DNA of 52,974 nt from a virus. Numbering within the stretch: the stretch's first letter is position 1; each line of letters begins with the position of its first letter. This document shows, in pieces, positions 10,101-19,500 of the stretch. Position numbers and translations under genes: made by a program. Where the stretch lies: positions 1-52,974 of the IMG/VR virus record IMGVR_UViG_3300032073_000043; one strand, 5' to 3'. The notes under the pieces are model-generated. The model was not told the DNA's origin. It searched no databases and was given only the letters and a program-made list of their open reading frames with translations.

Positions 10101-11296
10101 AAATCTGCTTGGCTATGTTCTTTACCGTTTAAAGTATATTGAGAAGTACCTATATCATTAAATGCTTGGCTTAATGCTATTGGTCCACCAACAACACCTT
10201 CACCTAAAAATTCACCAGCAAGTTCAACACCATCTATACTGCTTATGGCTTCATCTAATGTTTTACCAGCTATAACATCTTTAGCAACAGAACCAGTAGC
10301 TTCAGCAACAGCACCAAGTGTACCTTCAGTGCCAATAGCAGCTCCAAATCCAGCGCCGATACCTAACACTTTACTACCAGTTGCTTTTTGCACAGCCGTA
10401 TTTGCTTTACCAAATCTATTAACACTTAGTTTAACACCTAGCTTATCAACAGCTGCTGTAGTAGCACCTTTACCAAGAGCGGCTAATCTTAGTTGTTGAA
10501 ATCTATCTTTGTCCTCCATTAAAGCTTTTAAATCTTCGCCGCTATAACCTTGGCCCAACTCTTCAACTAGTAGTTCATCTAAAGCGTAAGCAGAATCAAC
10601 TTGACCTTGAGCAAGTGCATACATACTTCCAGCAAAACTACCAATTTTACCACTTAATGTTCTTTGTTTTCTCATAGCATTTGCCCCAGCAACAACAGCA
10701 CTCATTGTTAAAGCTCTTTTGTCACCAGAAAATAAAGATATAGGGTTTTGAATTAAAGACTCATACGTTGTTAACAAAGCTTGTTTTGGATTATTACCAA
10801 AAGCTTGAAAAGCCATAGCTGTGTCTTCAAACATATTTGGCTCTTCTCCGTTTTCTAATCTAAATTTTCTTCTTTTATCTTCTATATCTTTTTGAAAATC
10901 TTTAGTATAATCGGCTATAGGTCTATATTTATCGTTTTGAGCAATTATCTCATTTATTTCATTTTGATTATACTCACCATCTATGTCAATTAAAGCATCG
11001 TTCATAGATTTTATCTTATCAGCTTTTGAAAAAGGATTATAAAGATCCCAGAAGCTTGGCTCCTTTTCCATCTCTATAATTTTTTCCCTATTAGAAGGTT
11101 CTTCAGGTTGATTAATATAGTTCGATATGTAGTTTGCTTGTTCTTCGCTCGGACCTGAGCCTGTGTATTTTTGATAAAACGCATTAATAAACTCTCCTGG
11201 ATCTTGTTCAGAAGCATATTGAAGTTTAGAATTCAACTCTTCTTGACTTAGACCTGGACTATACTTAGCATATAGTTGTCTATAAAGTTCTTCCAT
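4103..11296 (-). CDS. Giant (2397-aa) polyvalent internal protein with zincin and HAD domains
   Basis: A zinc metallopeptidase motif AAHEFIHQAL places His574, Glu575 and His578, with a likely third ligand Glu637 in NSDEYLAQL (gluzincin arrangement). A HAD phosphatase/kinase-phosphatase-like domain follows at about 1550-1700: nucleophile motif FDFDDT (Asp1557, Asp1559), YVLTARP and ILFADDA (Asp1692, Asp1693). The N terminus is charged and helical. The C-terminal 500 residues are helical, with hydrophobic patches and the sequence AFQNTPMQYARLIKKA, which I associate with large polyvalent phage proteins ejected with DNA. The gene follows the internal-protein gene cluster, so it is probably packaged in the head and injected. 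The predicted activities are family inference. Confidence 0.7.
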   Translation of the reverse strand: MEELYRQLYAKYSPGLSQEELNSKLQYASEQDPGEFINAFYQKYTGSGPSEEQANYISNYINQPEEPSNREKIIEMEKEPSFWDLYNPFSKADKIKSMNDALIDIDGEYNQNEINEIIAQNDKYRPIADYTKDFQKDIEDKRRKFRLENGEEPNMFEDTAMAFQAFGNNPKQALLTTYESLIQNPISLFSGDKRALTMSAVVAGANAMRKQRTLSGKIGSFAGSMYALAQGQVDSAYALDELLVEELGQGYSGEDLKALMEDKDRFQQLRLAALGKGATTAAVDKLGVKLSVNRFGKANTAVQKATGSKVLGIGAGFGAAIGTEGTLGAVAEATGSVAKDVIAGKTLDEAISSIDGVELAGEFLGEGVVGGPIALSQAFNDIGTSQYTLNGKEHSQADFMNLTGAMTDEQLAQITFDVKNNSSILEGLEARRKDGVIKNNLDTRVTDEGDRTKLFELEKELQGLESKGSVTQSQKNQISNKKAEIKDITNSYFERNKQLEENKKATEQAQVKQVLGADIAEGMGGKTEILSQEEIKNKYGDEASNGAGFITEDGKAVLNKDVSLNNGMLNVAAHEFIHQALNARLNNKATSAVAQKAIEKFKQNMSKNNADIHAQVLDQFKKRKYTNEEVTGVNSDEYLAQLADLMSKDKSIARKIQGKGRIESFIDNVKDLISEALGIPKAELNFETADDVTNFMIAHNKAFANKKADKRFKKFTSEKLATTGKRKFSKVNLDQDADPGPIVDALTKGAKTKAEFQSANGGFGQVYEAIIDGDFDKLFGSGLNKQQKDLAREELANRLVNYDPSKTPSLYKWFGSNIVYAKREANKALAIEAKKDKQTKSIDQAKKNAEGDSFATQIEDTTELTPDEILDLKLAEERKAKQAPVKVKETLRRKMGFERDGKVHNRIKKAIKTNILRKMMVTRSALKKDIATGQYKKGDKITEAVDITDLRWQKEISRALGLDLQETMYEVMGRSTVDYTNFLDQFIEEAFEMMDQNLINNRYKDLVVKVIDRQGSKQSSLDKKVKSKTAGNAKFEKVPKTKEELIQYFLKRGRKESLAQVLAIEFAHDATMEVLAEPEIMSKAEQVLVNKGNFKNQALRSIIGKQIGRDPDLKFSKVDGTKIVEKLNKDNLDVTKANVKNTIASLLPDETKAEIQRLTNDIYNPIKRFIEKVIGEDKGVNINVDEFLKADKQLKITDAEFSNSLLKLFTGETGKMQTYYDPGSATVTKGRTATVDYLHSKFKPDMSEAEVKAAIKILGLHRKHNTSAGVNKQRAARYYQFFYGSQDFNETVVKPLEKYGITYAENISYKKDGEVNSVVTKYFFDGKEIQTLTAPSTSTLDGKRKTAKQRFQDNYKKQFEYTDPAWNEANSYIKYIVKSKKIDPVVKAMLATTMKQDMQGLFKSAAPVEFFFEGKHKGPRTYEHMLATQFALTRLVLFYDGKSKLTPDQLKAKYKVAIIPKVMDDNINIQFRQGTIADIVKDPIDKRYYNPATWGYKNIFAIKSLNPKKPEVLGQGWVLTDAQASKIATPQERALMMAKDNVIAKFSKVEKGMSIFDFDDTLAQSNSKVGVTMPNGKKRKITATEFAVESADLEAAGAAFDFSEFNKVIDGKKGPFFDLAQQINSKFGNKDIYVLTARPQEAAYAIHAFLKGMGLNIPIENITGLEDGKASAKANWVVNKINSGYNNILFADDAIKNVQAVKEVLEAANVKNDVKLAQVKFSKTLDENFNTILERKSGINKNEEYSRAAGKAAGLGKGKYKFWMPPSAEDFVGLMYNMLPEGKAGEKSFKFFTQALIDPYWAGVRSLNAAKQALGNDFYALKKRFPKAFRSLLKDVGYKQYSNEQAIRVYLWNKAGFEIPGMSKVDIEKLSDIVRNNHNMRGFADLVGATTKLEEGYIKPGQDWVSGTIAYDYFSIAQKTNRKKYLANWIERKNEIFSEKNMNKIEAIYGEDYRSALEDILWRMENGTNRTTGKNKLVNSWMNWVNNSVGAIMFFNSRSAILQTISMINFINWSDNNPLKAGMAFANQPQFWSDFSMIFNSDMLKQRRAGLQSDVNEAEIAQAVAGKTDKASAAISYLLKKGFLPTQMADSFAISMGGASFYRNRFNTYKSQGMTEAQAKDKAFADFAKTSEESQQSADPALISQQQAGPLGRLVLAFQNTPMQYARLIKKAVLDIKNGRGDVKTNISKILYYGVLQNIIFSTLQSGLFALAFDDEEDEELTQKLENKKLRALNTSLDSLLRGGGVYGAGISTIKNMILQFNAQNDKGYRADHAYTMIEAVNLSPPIGSKIRKIYSATQTYKFNKKIIPQMGMGIDNPAYLAIANIVSATTNVPLDRAIMKLNNLRAAADSQNQAWQRVATFLGWNTWDVGVKNTAVEKAKAKNKKSSSKRKTKYRK

Positions 11297-11297
11297 A

Positions 11298-12506
11298 TTA
11301 TATTGAGTTTGGATCTATACTAGATGATGATGCCGTGGTGTTTCCACCACCAATTATATTGTCCCAATATCTTTTATGATCTGGGTTTGTTGGGTCTAAA
11401 TTTTTTCCTAAAACTTTTATAGGTGCGTTATCTCTAGATCTATATACAACATCAAAAGTTCCATCTCCATTGTCAACAACCTCATGTGTAGTTGGCCAAC
11501 CTGGTTCATTTGTAATCATATTTAAATTACCACTTCCCCAGTATTGATCTCTATATTCTACAGAAGTTAAAGCTCCTTGAGCATTACCTCCGCCACTTGT
11601 CGATGTTTTTGATTTCTTTTTTTGATAACCATTGTTAGCAGCTTCCTCCATACCGTTAACATATTTGTCTATAACGTATTGTTGAAGTTGATCGTGATTT
11701 TCTTCTTGTAACAACCAACTTTCTGGCTGATCCTTACTTATTATAGGCTCATCTAAGAAGTTATCTGTTGCTAAAGATAGTAAACCCTCTCTACCTTTTT
11801 CTTGTACAATATTTCTAACTTTTCTTTCATACATTGATCTTTGATAATCGTCCCATTGTGTTCCAGAATTATAAGATGATTCGTTAAGTTGCATTAATTT
11901 ATTAGCGCCATCAGAATTTTTGTTAAAATACTTAGGTAGGTTATTGCCGTCTACCATGCTTCCGTCTTCAAGTTGATATTTTACTTGACCATTTATTAAA
12001 CTGTAGCTAGGCTGACCTGAATAAAGTAATTTTAATTGATCTGTGTTAGCTCCTTCTGATATTGTTTTACTATCATAGTCTTTTAAAAATTCTGTTTTAG
12101 AAGCTTTAAACTGATCTAAATTTGAGCTTATATTTTTAAATTGATTTTTTACATCATTAAACATAGAGTTAGCGTTTATATATTCAGCAGATCCAGGTTT
12201 TGTTTTCTTCATTAATCTAGCGAAATTACCAGCTTGTAACTGCATATCTTTAGACCAATTAGTAACACCTTGCCTCATGTACGCGGGTAGTTTTTCAACT
12301 TCATAACCAGGTGGTAAGTTGTCTATGTAAGTATCAACTTTTTTATTTAAGAATTTTTGCATAGCTCCGTATGGCACAGGTATATTACCACCATATCTAC
12401 CAGGCATCCTGCCTTGTTTCTTAGCTATGCTATTTAAATATAAGTCAGCTATACCCGCGTTTTGCGGTCCCATATATGCTCCTTTAATTAAGTTTTGATT
12501 TGCCAT
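11298..12506 (-). CDS. Putative internal virion/ejection protein (402 aa)
   Basis: A soluble, Asn/Gln/Lys-rich, mainly helical protein with no transmembrane segment. It starts MANQNLIKGAYMGPQNAGIADLY and contains a tyrosine/proline-rich N terminus followed by coiled helices. The C terminus has a Ser/Gly linker and a small beta-rich end (VDNGDGTFDVVYRSRDNAPIKVLG). I do not recognise the family. It sits between the gp14-like protein and the giant protein, with gaps of only 1-12 bases. By analogy with T7-type gene order it may be an ejected core protein. Confidence 0.6.
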   Translation of the reverse strand: MANQNLIKGAYMGPQNAGIADLYLNSIAKKQGRMPGRYGGNIPVPYGAMQKFLNKKVDTYIDNLPPGYEVEKLPAYMRQGVTNWSKDMQLQAGNFARLMKKTKPGSAEYINANSMFNDVKNQFKNISSNLDQFKASKTEFLKDYDSKTISEGANTDQLKLLYSGQPSYSLINGQVKYQLEDGSMVDGNNLPKYFNKNSDGANKLMQLNESSYNSGTQWDDYQRSMYERKVRNIVQEKGREGLLSLATDNFLDEPIISKDQPESWLLQEENHDQLQQYVIDKYVNGMEEAANNGYQKKKSKTSTSGGGNAQGALTSVEYRDQYWGSGNLNMITNEPGWPTTHEVVDNGDGTFDVVYRSRDNAPIKVLGKNLDPTNPDHKRYWDNIIGGGNTTASSSSIDPNSI

Positions 12507-12518
12507 GTTTTTTTTATA

Positions 12519-13172
12519 TTAAAATCCTAATCCTGATGTTAATTTACCCATAAAACTATCTCCTTCTCCTCCTGCAACCGCACTTCCAACTCCACCCGCA
12601 AGACTACCTATACCAGACACTAAAGACTGTGTTGCTTTATCTCTAGCTTGATTAGCAGCGCCAAGTCTTTGTTGTGACATACCTAGTAATGTTTCTGTTT
12701 TATCTAACTCTGCAGCTCTAGATTGTTGAGCACCTTGTAGTTCCATGCTTTGAACAGTCATATCTCCTTGAGCTGCTTTCATCTGGTTTGATGATTCTTG
12801 CATACCAATACTAGCTGAAGCTTTTTGTAAGTTTTGTGATTGTTGACCAGCCATAGCTTGTGCTAAAGCAGCAATACCACTACCACCAGCTGCACCTTGC
12901 ATACTACCCATTGTGTTGGCTAACGCTTGCTGTTGTTGTTGAGCTGCAAAATCTGCAGCTTGTGTGTTAACTGTTAAGTCTTCATATGCGTTTTCTAGAC
13001 CAGTAGCTAAATTGCTAGTGTCTAAGTTTTCATATCTTGCTTTGTTGCGGTTAAATTCTTGTTGAGCTGCTCTTTGTTCTCTTCTTCGTTTTCCTCCACC
13101 AATTAACCCACCGGCTATACCAGTAAGTCCTCCAATTATGCCCTGTGCTGCACCCATTGCTGCGCCTATCAT
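12519..13172 (-). CDS. Internal virion protein, T7 gp14-like (217 aa)
   Basis: The N terminus is a glycine-zipper hydrophobic segment (MIGAAMGAAQGIIGGLTGIAGGLIGGGK) followed by RRREQRAAQQEFNR. The long Ala/Gln/Met-rich helical middle (QQQQQALANTMGSMQGAAGGSGIAAL) leads to a second glycine-rich hydrophobic end (LVSGIGSLAGGVGSAVAGG). This is the architecture of small podoviral ejection proteins that cross host membranes during DNA entry (T7 gp14 class). Location after the nozzle gene and before larger internal proteins agrees. The family match is by architecture rather than alignment. Confidence 0.65.
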   Translation of the reverse strand: MIGAAMGAAQGIIGGLTGIAGGLIGGGKRRREQRAAQQEFNRNKARYENLDTSNLATGLENAYEDLTVNTQAADFAAQQQQQALANTMGSMQGAAGGSGIAALAQAMAGQQSQNLQKASASIGMQESSNQMKAAQGDMTVQSMELQGAQQSRAAELDKTETLLGMSQQRLGAANQARDKATQSLVSGIGSLAGGVGSAVAGGEGDSFMGKLTSGLGF

Positions 13173-13209
13173 ATTTTTATTAGTTTTAAGTTATTATTAT
13201 AATTACACA

Positions 13210-13527
13210 TTATTTGCTTGATTCAAAGATTTCACTACCAACATCATATAGTTCACAAGCTGTGGTAGCATCGTTTTTCATTTTAACCTCAGCAAAGTAA
13301 CCTCTTATTGAGGAAGTGTTACCTCTACTATCTTTACTAAATAGTATAAAGTCACTGGAAGTAGGTCTAGTAACTAAACCACCTATATTACAACTCACGC
13401 TAGTTTCAGTAACGGCTGTAACCGCACCCATTTGCACTATAGTACCACTAGTGTTTTGATAATAAGCCGTATCACCAGTTTGTACTGAATCTTGTATGTG
13501 CGGAAATGTCATTGTTATATTTGGCAT
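13210..13527 (-). CDS. Small beta-rich virion protein (105 aa)
   Basis: A beta-strand-rich protein with alternating hydrophobic and Thr/Ser residues (MPNITMTFPHIQDSVQTGDTAYYQ, GTIVQMGAVTAVTETSVSCNIGG, SSIRGYFAEVKMKND). There is no membrane segment or motif I can name. It lies 10 bases after the nozzle gene and before the gp14-like gene, so a tail or neck accessory role is plausible. Confidence 0.6.
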   Translation of the reverse strand: MPNITMTFPHIQDSVQTGDTAYYQNTSGTIVQMGAVTAVTETSVSCNIGGLVTRPTSSDFILFSKDSRGNTSSIRGYFAEVKMKNDATTACELYDVGSEIFESSK

Positions 13528-13537
13528 ATTTTATCTA

Positions 13538-16500
13538 TTAAGGTTCTTGAGCAAGTGATACTGCTATATTGAAAGTCATATCAGACGCAGAGTCGATCAC
13601 TTCGTCTAGTTGAGCTGTCCAACTATAATGTAAATCTTGTGACGGCGCAACACCTACTAAACTTGTTTTAGTTATTGTTAATCCACTTACTTGATGGAAC
13701 GCTGATGCTTGTGTAGCCGATATTGATAACGATATATCATTGTATCCGTTATTATAGAAGTTACCGTACATAACACCAGTACCACTAGTTAAGTTAGTTC
13801 CACTTGCTGTTCCGATTAATACGTTTTTAGCTGCTGTTCCACTATTTCCGTTACCATCGTTATACGTTGCTCTGTGTGCTCCTAGTATTAATCCACCACC
13901 TGCTCCAGTAACTGTAGGTGTATATAACCTTGAACCACCACCACCAGATCCACCAGTTATAGAGGCAAAGTTATTAATAGCTAGGTTAGATGTTAAGTCG
14001 TCACTACCGTATTTATTAACACGCATGTCACTAGTTATACTTATTGTTTTAGGTGATGCAGTGTTATTTATAGCTATTATAGGTGTTTGATAGTCTAACT
14101 CAAAACCATTTGAAAACAAGTCTATATCATCAGAATTTGTAGATAAGTAGTTAGACCAGTCTTCTATTTCTGGATCTCTTAATTTTGTAATATTTCCAGT
14201 AGCTGTTGCTGTTAAGCTTAAGCTAAAACTAGCAACGTCAGAGTCTTCGTCTGTGTGCAAATTAGCTATATATGTTTTTGTAATATTACTAGATGTTACA
14301 GTGAAATCAGCAGTTGCTGCCATACCTAGCGTTAAATCTACATTCGCAAGTTGATTTATGTAAAATGGGTTTTGAACAACATTAGAAGAGCTGTATACAT
14401 TTCCTTGTAAAACAGGATCTCCAGTGCTTGATGGTGTTATAGGTAGCAAAGTTGTTGGACTTATAGCTTCAATAAGTATATAATATCTTTTAGAAACAGT
14501 AGTTTCAAAGAAAGGTATTGATACTAAAGAAAACCCAGTTGAAGGTATTTCTAAATCAGTCTCAGATCCAACAAACGTTGTTCCATTCCACCATTCAGAA
14601 AATGTTATAGTAGTACTACTAATTGTTTGTGCTGTGTTTAGTGTTATAGACGTGCCATTTACACCGGCCACAGTTACAGTACCACTTATACCAGTACCAG
14701 TAACCAACATACCTACTTTAATGTCGTTGTTTACAGCTGTTAAAGTTAAAGTTGTGCTAGATCCCGATGTACTAGCTGTTGATGTTGTAAAGTTTTTAAC
14801 TCTAAAGTCAGCACCTATAGCTCCAAATATTTTTAATTCTTTTGTTTGAGCAAATCTACCCACGGTGTTACCACCAACTAAATCATATCCACTTATTTTG
14901 TTTACATCAGCAGCATTTTCCAATACAGACTTACTGTGGAATATTATTTCGTTTTTATTTGTATCTTGTGCAGGGAATTTATAAGCTACAGTATACACTC
15001 TTTTGTCTACATCAGCTAAAACTTTACCACCAACACCAATAGTTATATTATTGTTACTAACATCCTTATCTTGATGTGTTATAACATAATAGCTTTCAGG
15101 ATCGTTATCCTCTACGGTTATTTTAAAACTAGGTTGTTCGTTAAAGTTATAACCGGTAGCTAAATCTATAGTTACAGTAGCAACTGTATTTTGTGTAGTG
15201 TAGTTAGCTTGATAACCTAGTTGATTACCACTTGGATTAGCTGTTTCGTTATTTCCTGAACCAGCATAACTAACTGTTTGTGTTATGTTACCGTCACTTT
15301 GATCTATTATAACTAAGTTTTCTAGCTTGTACTTATTTAAAGCGCCATCACCTGTTACAGCTAAATTAATAGCTAAGTTACTAGATGGCATGTTAACACC
15401 ATCTGTAAAGCTTACTTTTGCTTTAACATTAAGACCATCTTGAACAAATACTACACTGCTAACATAAGTACCTGTAGAACTTACACTTAAGTCACTAGCG
15501 GTTAATGTAGAACCAGTATCAGGAGTTATAGTTATAAACACATGTGTGTTAGTACTATGTATTTCAGTACCAACCTCAACGTCAAATGTAGAACCTGGAT
15601 TAGTTGTGTTAGCTATACCAGTTAAGCTTACTGTAACTGTTTTATCACTAAGAGCTAGATCACCAGATATAGCTGTTAATTGACCTATACCTTGTACGTT
15701 AAATTCTTTTGAATCTAAATTCTCTAACGTTGTAGCTTCACCTTTAATGTGATTATAGAACCTACCTTCTTTTTTCTTGAACTCTTTTATAAAACCTTGT
15801 TGAGTGTCCGTGTGTATATGATCACAGTACCAACCCTTAGTGTTAGTAGAGGTAGCATTGTCATAATTATTTGTATAAACTCTTGATAAGGATCCACCAT
15901 AGTTTAATGTTTTAAAACCTTTAATAGTTTCTGGCATTTCATTTATTAAAAGAGTAACAGATGATTCATACTGTACTCCATAGAAATTATTTCTAATATC
16001 ATTTTCATGTACAAATAATTCTCCTGTTTTAAAAGAATAGTACTTGTTGTTTAAAGACAAAGCACCCTCAGGTACAAAAGATTTAAAACTAGGGAAACCT
16101 TTTACTTTTTCATCAAAAGAAACCGTTTGACCATCTAAAGTTAAATTGTATAAACCTTTACTGCCATCGTAACTACCTAGTATTAATGTTGAACCTGGTA
16201 AAGTATCTTTAAAGAAATCTTCCATACCAGCATCTGATATAGCCGTTAAACCATCTCTTGATAATCTAATAACAGCGCCTCTTGATTTATCTGTAAAATA
16301 ACACCTATAAGCATATGAAGCAAAAGACTCTGGGTTTTTTGATATACCGTATTCACCTATAAAAGGTACTGCTTGCCCTAAAACTTTATTAGTAGCTGTT
16401 AATTGTGGGTTGCCGTTTGCTTCAAATATTGCGTCTTTATTAGCTAAAACTTTTAAACACTTATCTTCGCAAAGTACTATTAAGTCTGTATTTCTAGCGT

Positions 16501-19500
16501 GTAACTTTTGTATACCACCATAATGTGGGTTTAAATCTTTGGTTATAGCTTCACCTTGTATAAATTGATTAAGCCTATTAATACCACTAGTTGAATTAAA
16601 TATACCTGAGTATATTAAACCATTCTTTCTTCTTTCTTCTTCGTAAGGTTCATCTAAAACAGCTGAAACCTTAACACCTTTACCCATTCTAGGCGCGTTA
16701 AAGTCATCATTTATTCTATCAGACTCAACGCCGTTACCAAACGAATAACAATTTTTAAAGTCTAAAACATGTGTTGAACCATGTTGTGATATTGGTCTAG
16801 ACAAACCAGTTTCGTAATAAATATCTAACTCAGCTGATTCCTTAGGTTCTGTTTCCCAAATTGCTGGATTACTTGATGTTAAAACTTCTACATCAGCACT
16901 AACAACATTTTGCATTATTTGTATTTCACTAATATAATTAGTTGGATTACCGCTAGTTGGATATGTAAAAGGATCAGTATAACCATCAGTACTGTCTTTC
17001 TTTTTAAACTCTAAGTTGTATTGTCTTCTTTTTGCTGATTGATACCTTTTTCCAGATGTTCTTCTATATTTATACTTTCTATCTTCTTGCGCGTTTTTAG
17101 TTATTTCATATATTGGACTTAACGCATCCGATTGACTACCTTTAAATCTAAAAAGAGTACCTTGTAGTTCTATTAATTTTAAAAAGTTATTTATAGTGTT
17201 TGATTTATCAAATGATGTTGATCTACTTTTTGGTGATCCGCAAAAATAAAACGTCATTTTCTTTTGACCAAGCTTTGGATGGCCATTGTTGTCTTGTGTA
17301 ACCCATCTACTTCGTCTTCTGTCTGCTGTATCAAACCAAGAAGCCTCTTGTCTAGAGGAGCCAGCACCCGTGTTTTGTGCGTTACCAAAAATAGTTCTAG
17401 TTTCTATTATACCAAATTGCTCATCTTCTTCTGGAAAAGAAGCTATAATATTAGTATCAAAATTACTATCTCTATTTATTTTTACAAAAAATCTACCGTA
17501 AAACTCAGCTTTTCTTTCAAATTTTTCTTCAAATAATATAATTTCAAAGCTATCACCAGCGGATATACCAGAAACCATAGTATCACCAGTTTTAATAGGT
17601 TCTTCTAAAGTTACTTTATATATATGTTCTTTAGACTCATTTGATCCTGTATCGTCTGTATCACCAGTTGGACCACCACTAACAACCTTGTATTTATCTG
17701 ATTTAACACCACCATTAGCAATTTGTATAACAGCGTCTGATGAAAAACCTTCACCAAAGCTAGGATTAGTTTGAGGATTTGGACCTCTAAACTCAAACGA
17801 CACACTACCTATTTGAGGTATACCTGAAGTTCTAGCTTCTACATCACCAGTTGCTATGGCTCTTTCTTTTAACTTTAAAAAATCAGGTGCATCGTTAGAT
17901 ATATCTAGTATTTTATATCTAGACTTTGTTGCAACAAAATCATCAGAGTCATGTTTTTTCTTTAATATTAAATAAGTTTCTTCATCTACTTTGTTTCTTT
18001 CAGATGAAGGAAAGCTTAACCAAACATTACCATCTTCAGCTAGATAATATCTATCCATAGCTAAATTGTAATATTCATTAGAAGTTTCTTTTATGTAGTA
18101 TTTAAAATGCGTAGCCCAGTCTGGTGGTTGATTACTTAAACTAACGTTTATGCTATTTACTGTTTTAGCATAATCTTTACTTGTTTGCTTAGAAGCATTT
18201 GCACTAGTAAAAACAGGTGATTGTCTGTTGTATTTATCTAAATAAACAACACCAACTTGATAAGTTCTAAGTGATTTTATTGATAACTGAGGTTCTTTAA
18301 CCGTTGTAATAGCAGCTTGTGAAATGCTCATGCTGATATTCGGTAAGTTAAAATCAGGTATATCGTAGTTTTGTAAGTAGTTAGCGTATATAAGTCTATT
18401 TGCTGTAACCTCTTGAGCGGTAGCTTTTCTTGGAACGTTATCCCAAGGGCGAAGTGTTTGATTAGACTCTACAACTTTACTTATTATTTCTGACTCTAAC
18501 TTATACTCTGTTGGAAAAGTGCCATCAGAAGCGTACTTAAGCGTGTCTACGACATATACATTACTATTGTTTGTCTCTTTATATAGTATATCAACCTCTT
18601 CTACGTCAATAGGTCTTGATTCTGTTATGTTTATTGATAATTGTCTTAAGTTGTTTATCATACCATCGTTATAACCGTTGGTAGATAAATATTCAAAAGT
18701 GTCAGGTAAGAAAGCTAATTCGCTAAAAGGTGAAAACGTAGAATATTCACCAGAGTAATATTTCCATCTATAAGCAAAGCTTACAAATTTCTTTTCAAAA
18801 AGTACACCCTCTTCACTTAGTATAGCTTCCCATGTTAATGGTATATAAGGTATTTCAACTGGTATACTTTGTATTGTACAATTAAAAACGTTAGATGCAC
18901 TTATACTATTTATTAATAGTTTTATTTCAAGATTTTCTTGTTGTCCTAATTCTTCATATATAGACGTACAAGTTATTATATCACCTGCTTGCCAATTTGG
19001 TAGTGGTGAAAAAGTTAAGTTTAAAACAGTCCCAGCATCTTTAGCAACACCTTCTGTATCTGTGAAAGTTGTATTAACAGCATTACTTATAACAACTGTA
19101 GATGTGCCTGTACCAATACCACCTCTTGTAGAAGAGCTCATTACTAATGTTGGTTTACCCATCGGCGCTTTTTTAGCTACTGTTATATGTTCTTCTGTAA
19201 AACTAGAAGAAGAAGCTAGATCTGAAGAAGCTATTATTTGACCAGTGTATTTAGTGTGTGTTGTAAAATTAGAACTACAACCAGATTTAAAAACACTTAT
19301 ATCTATTTTTTTAGGTTCTTTTTCACCATCCGTCCACATTAACATACCATCTAGAACGTTTATACCTGTTATATATGTACTTGCTTTAAAATCAAGTATG
19401 TTATTTGTATCTACCAACACCGGTGATATTACACCGCTAGCATCATCATACTCGGCTATGCAATCGGCTTCGTCAGCTTTTATAAACCAGTATATTCTAT

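Noticed and set aside
17264-17536. Plus-strand ORF inside the nozzle gene
   Set aside because: Lies in a long coding gene on the other strand, with no codon or motif support.
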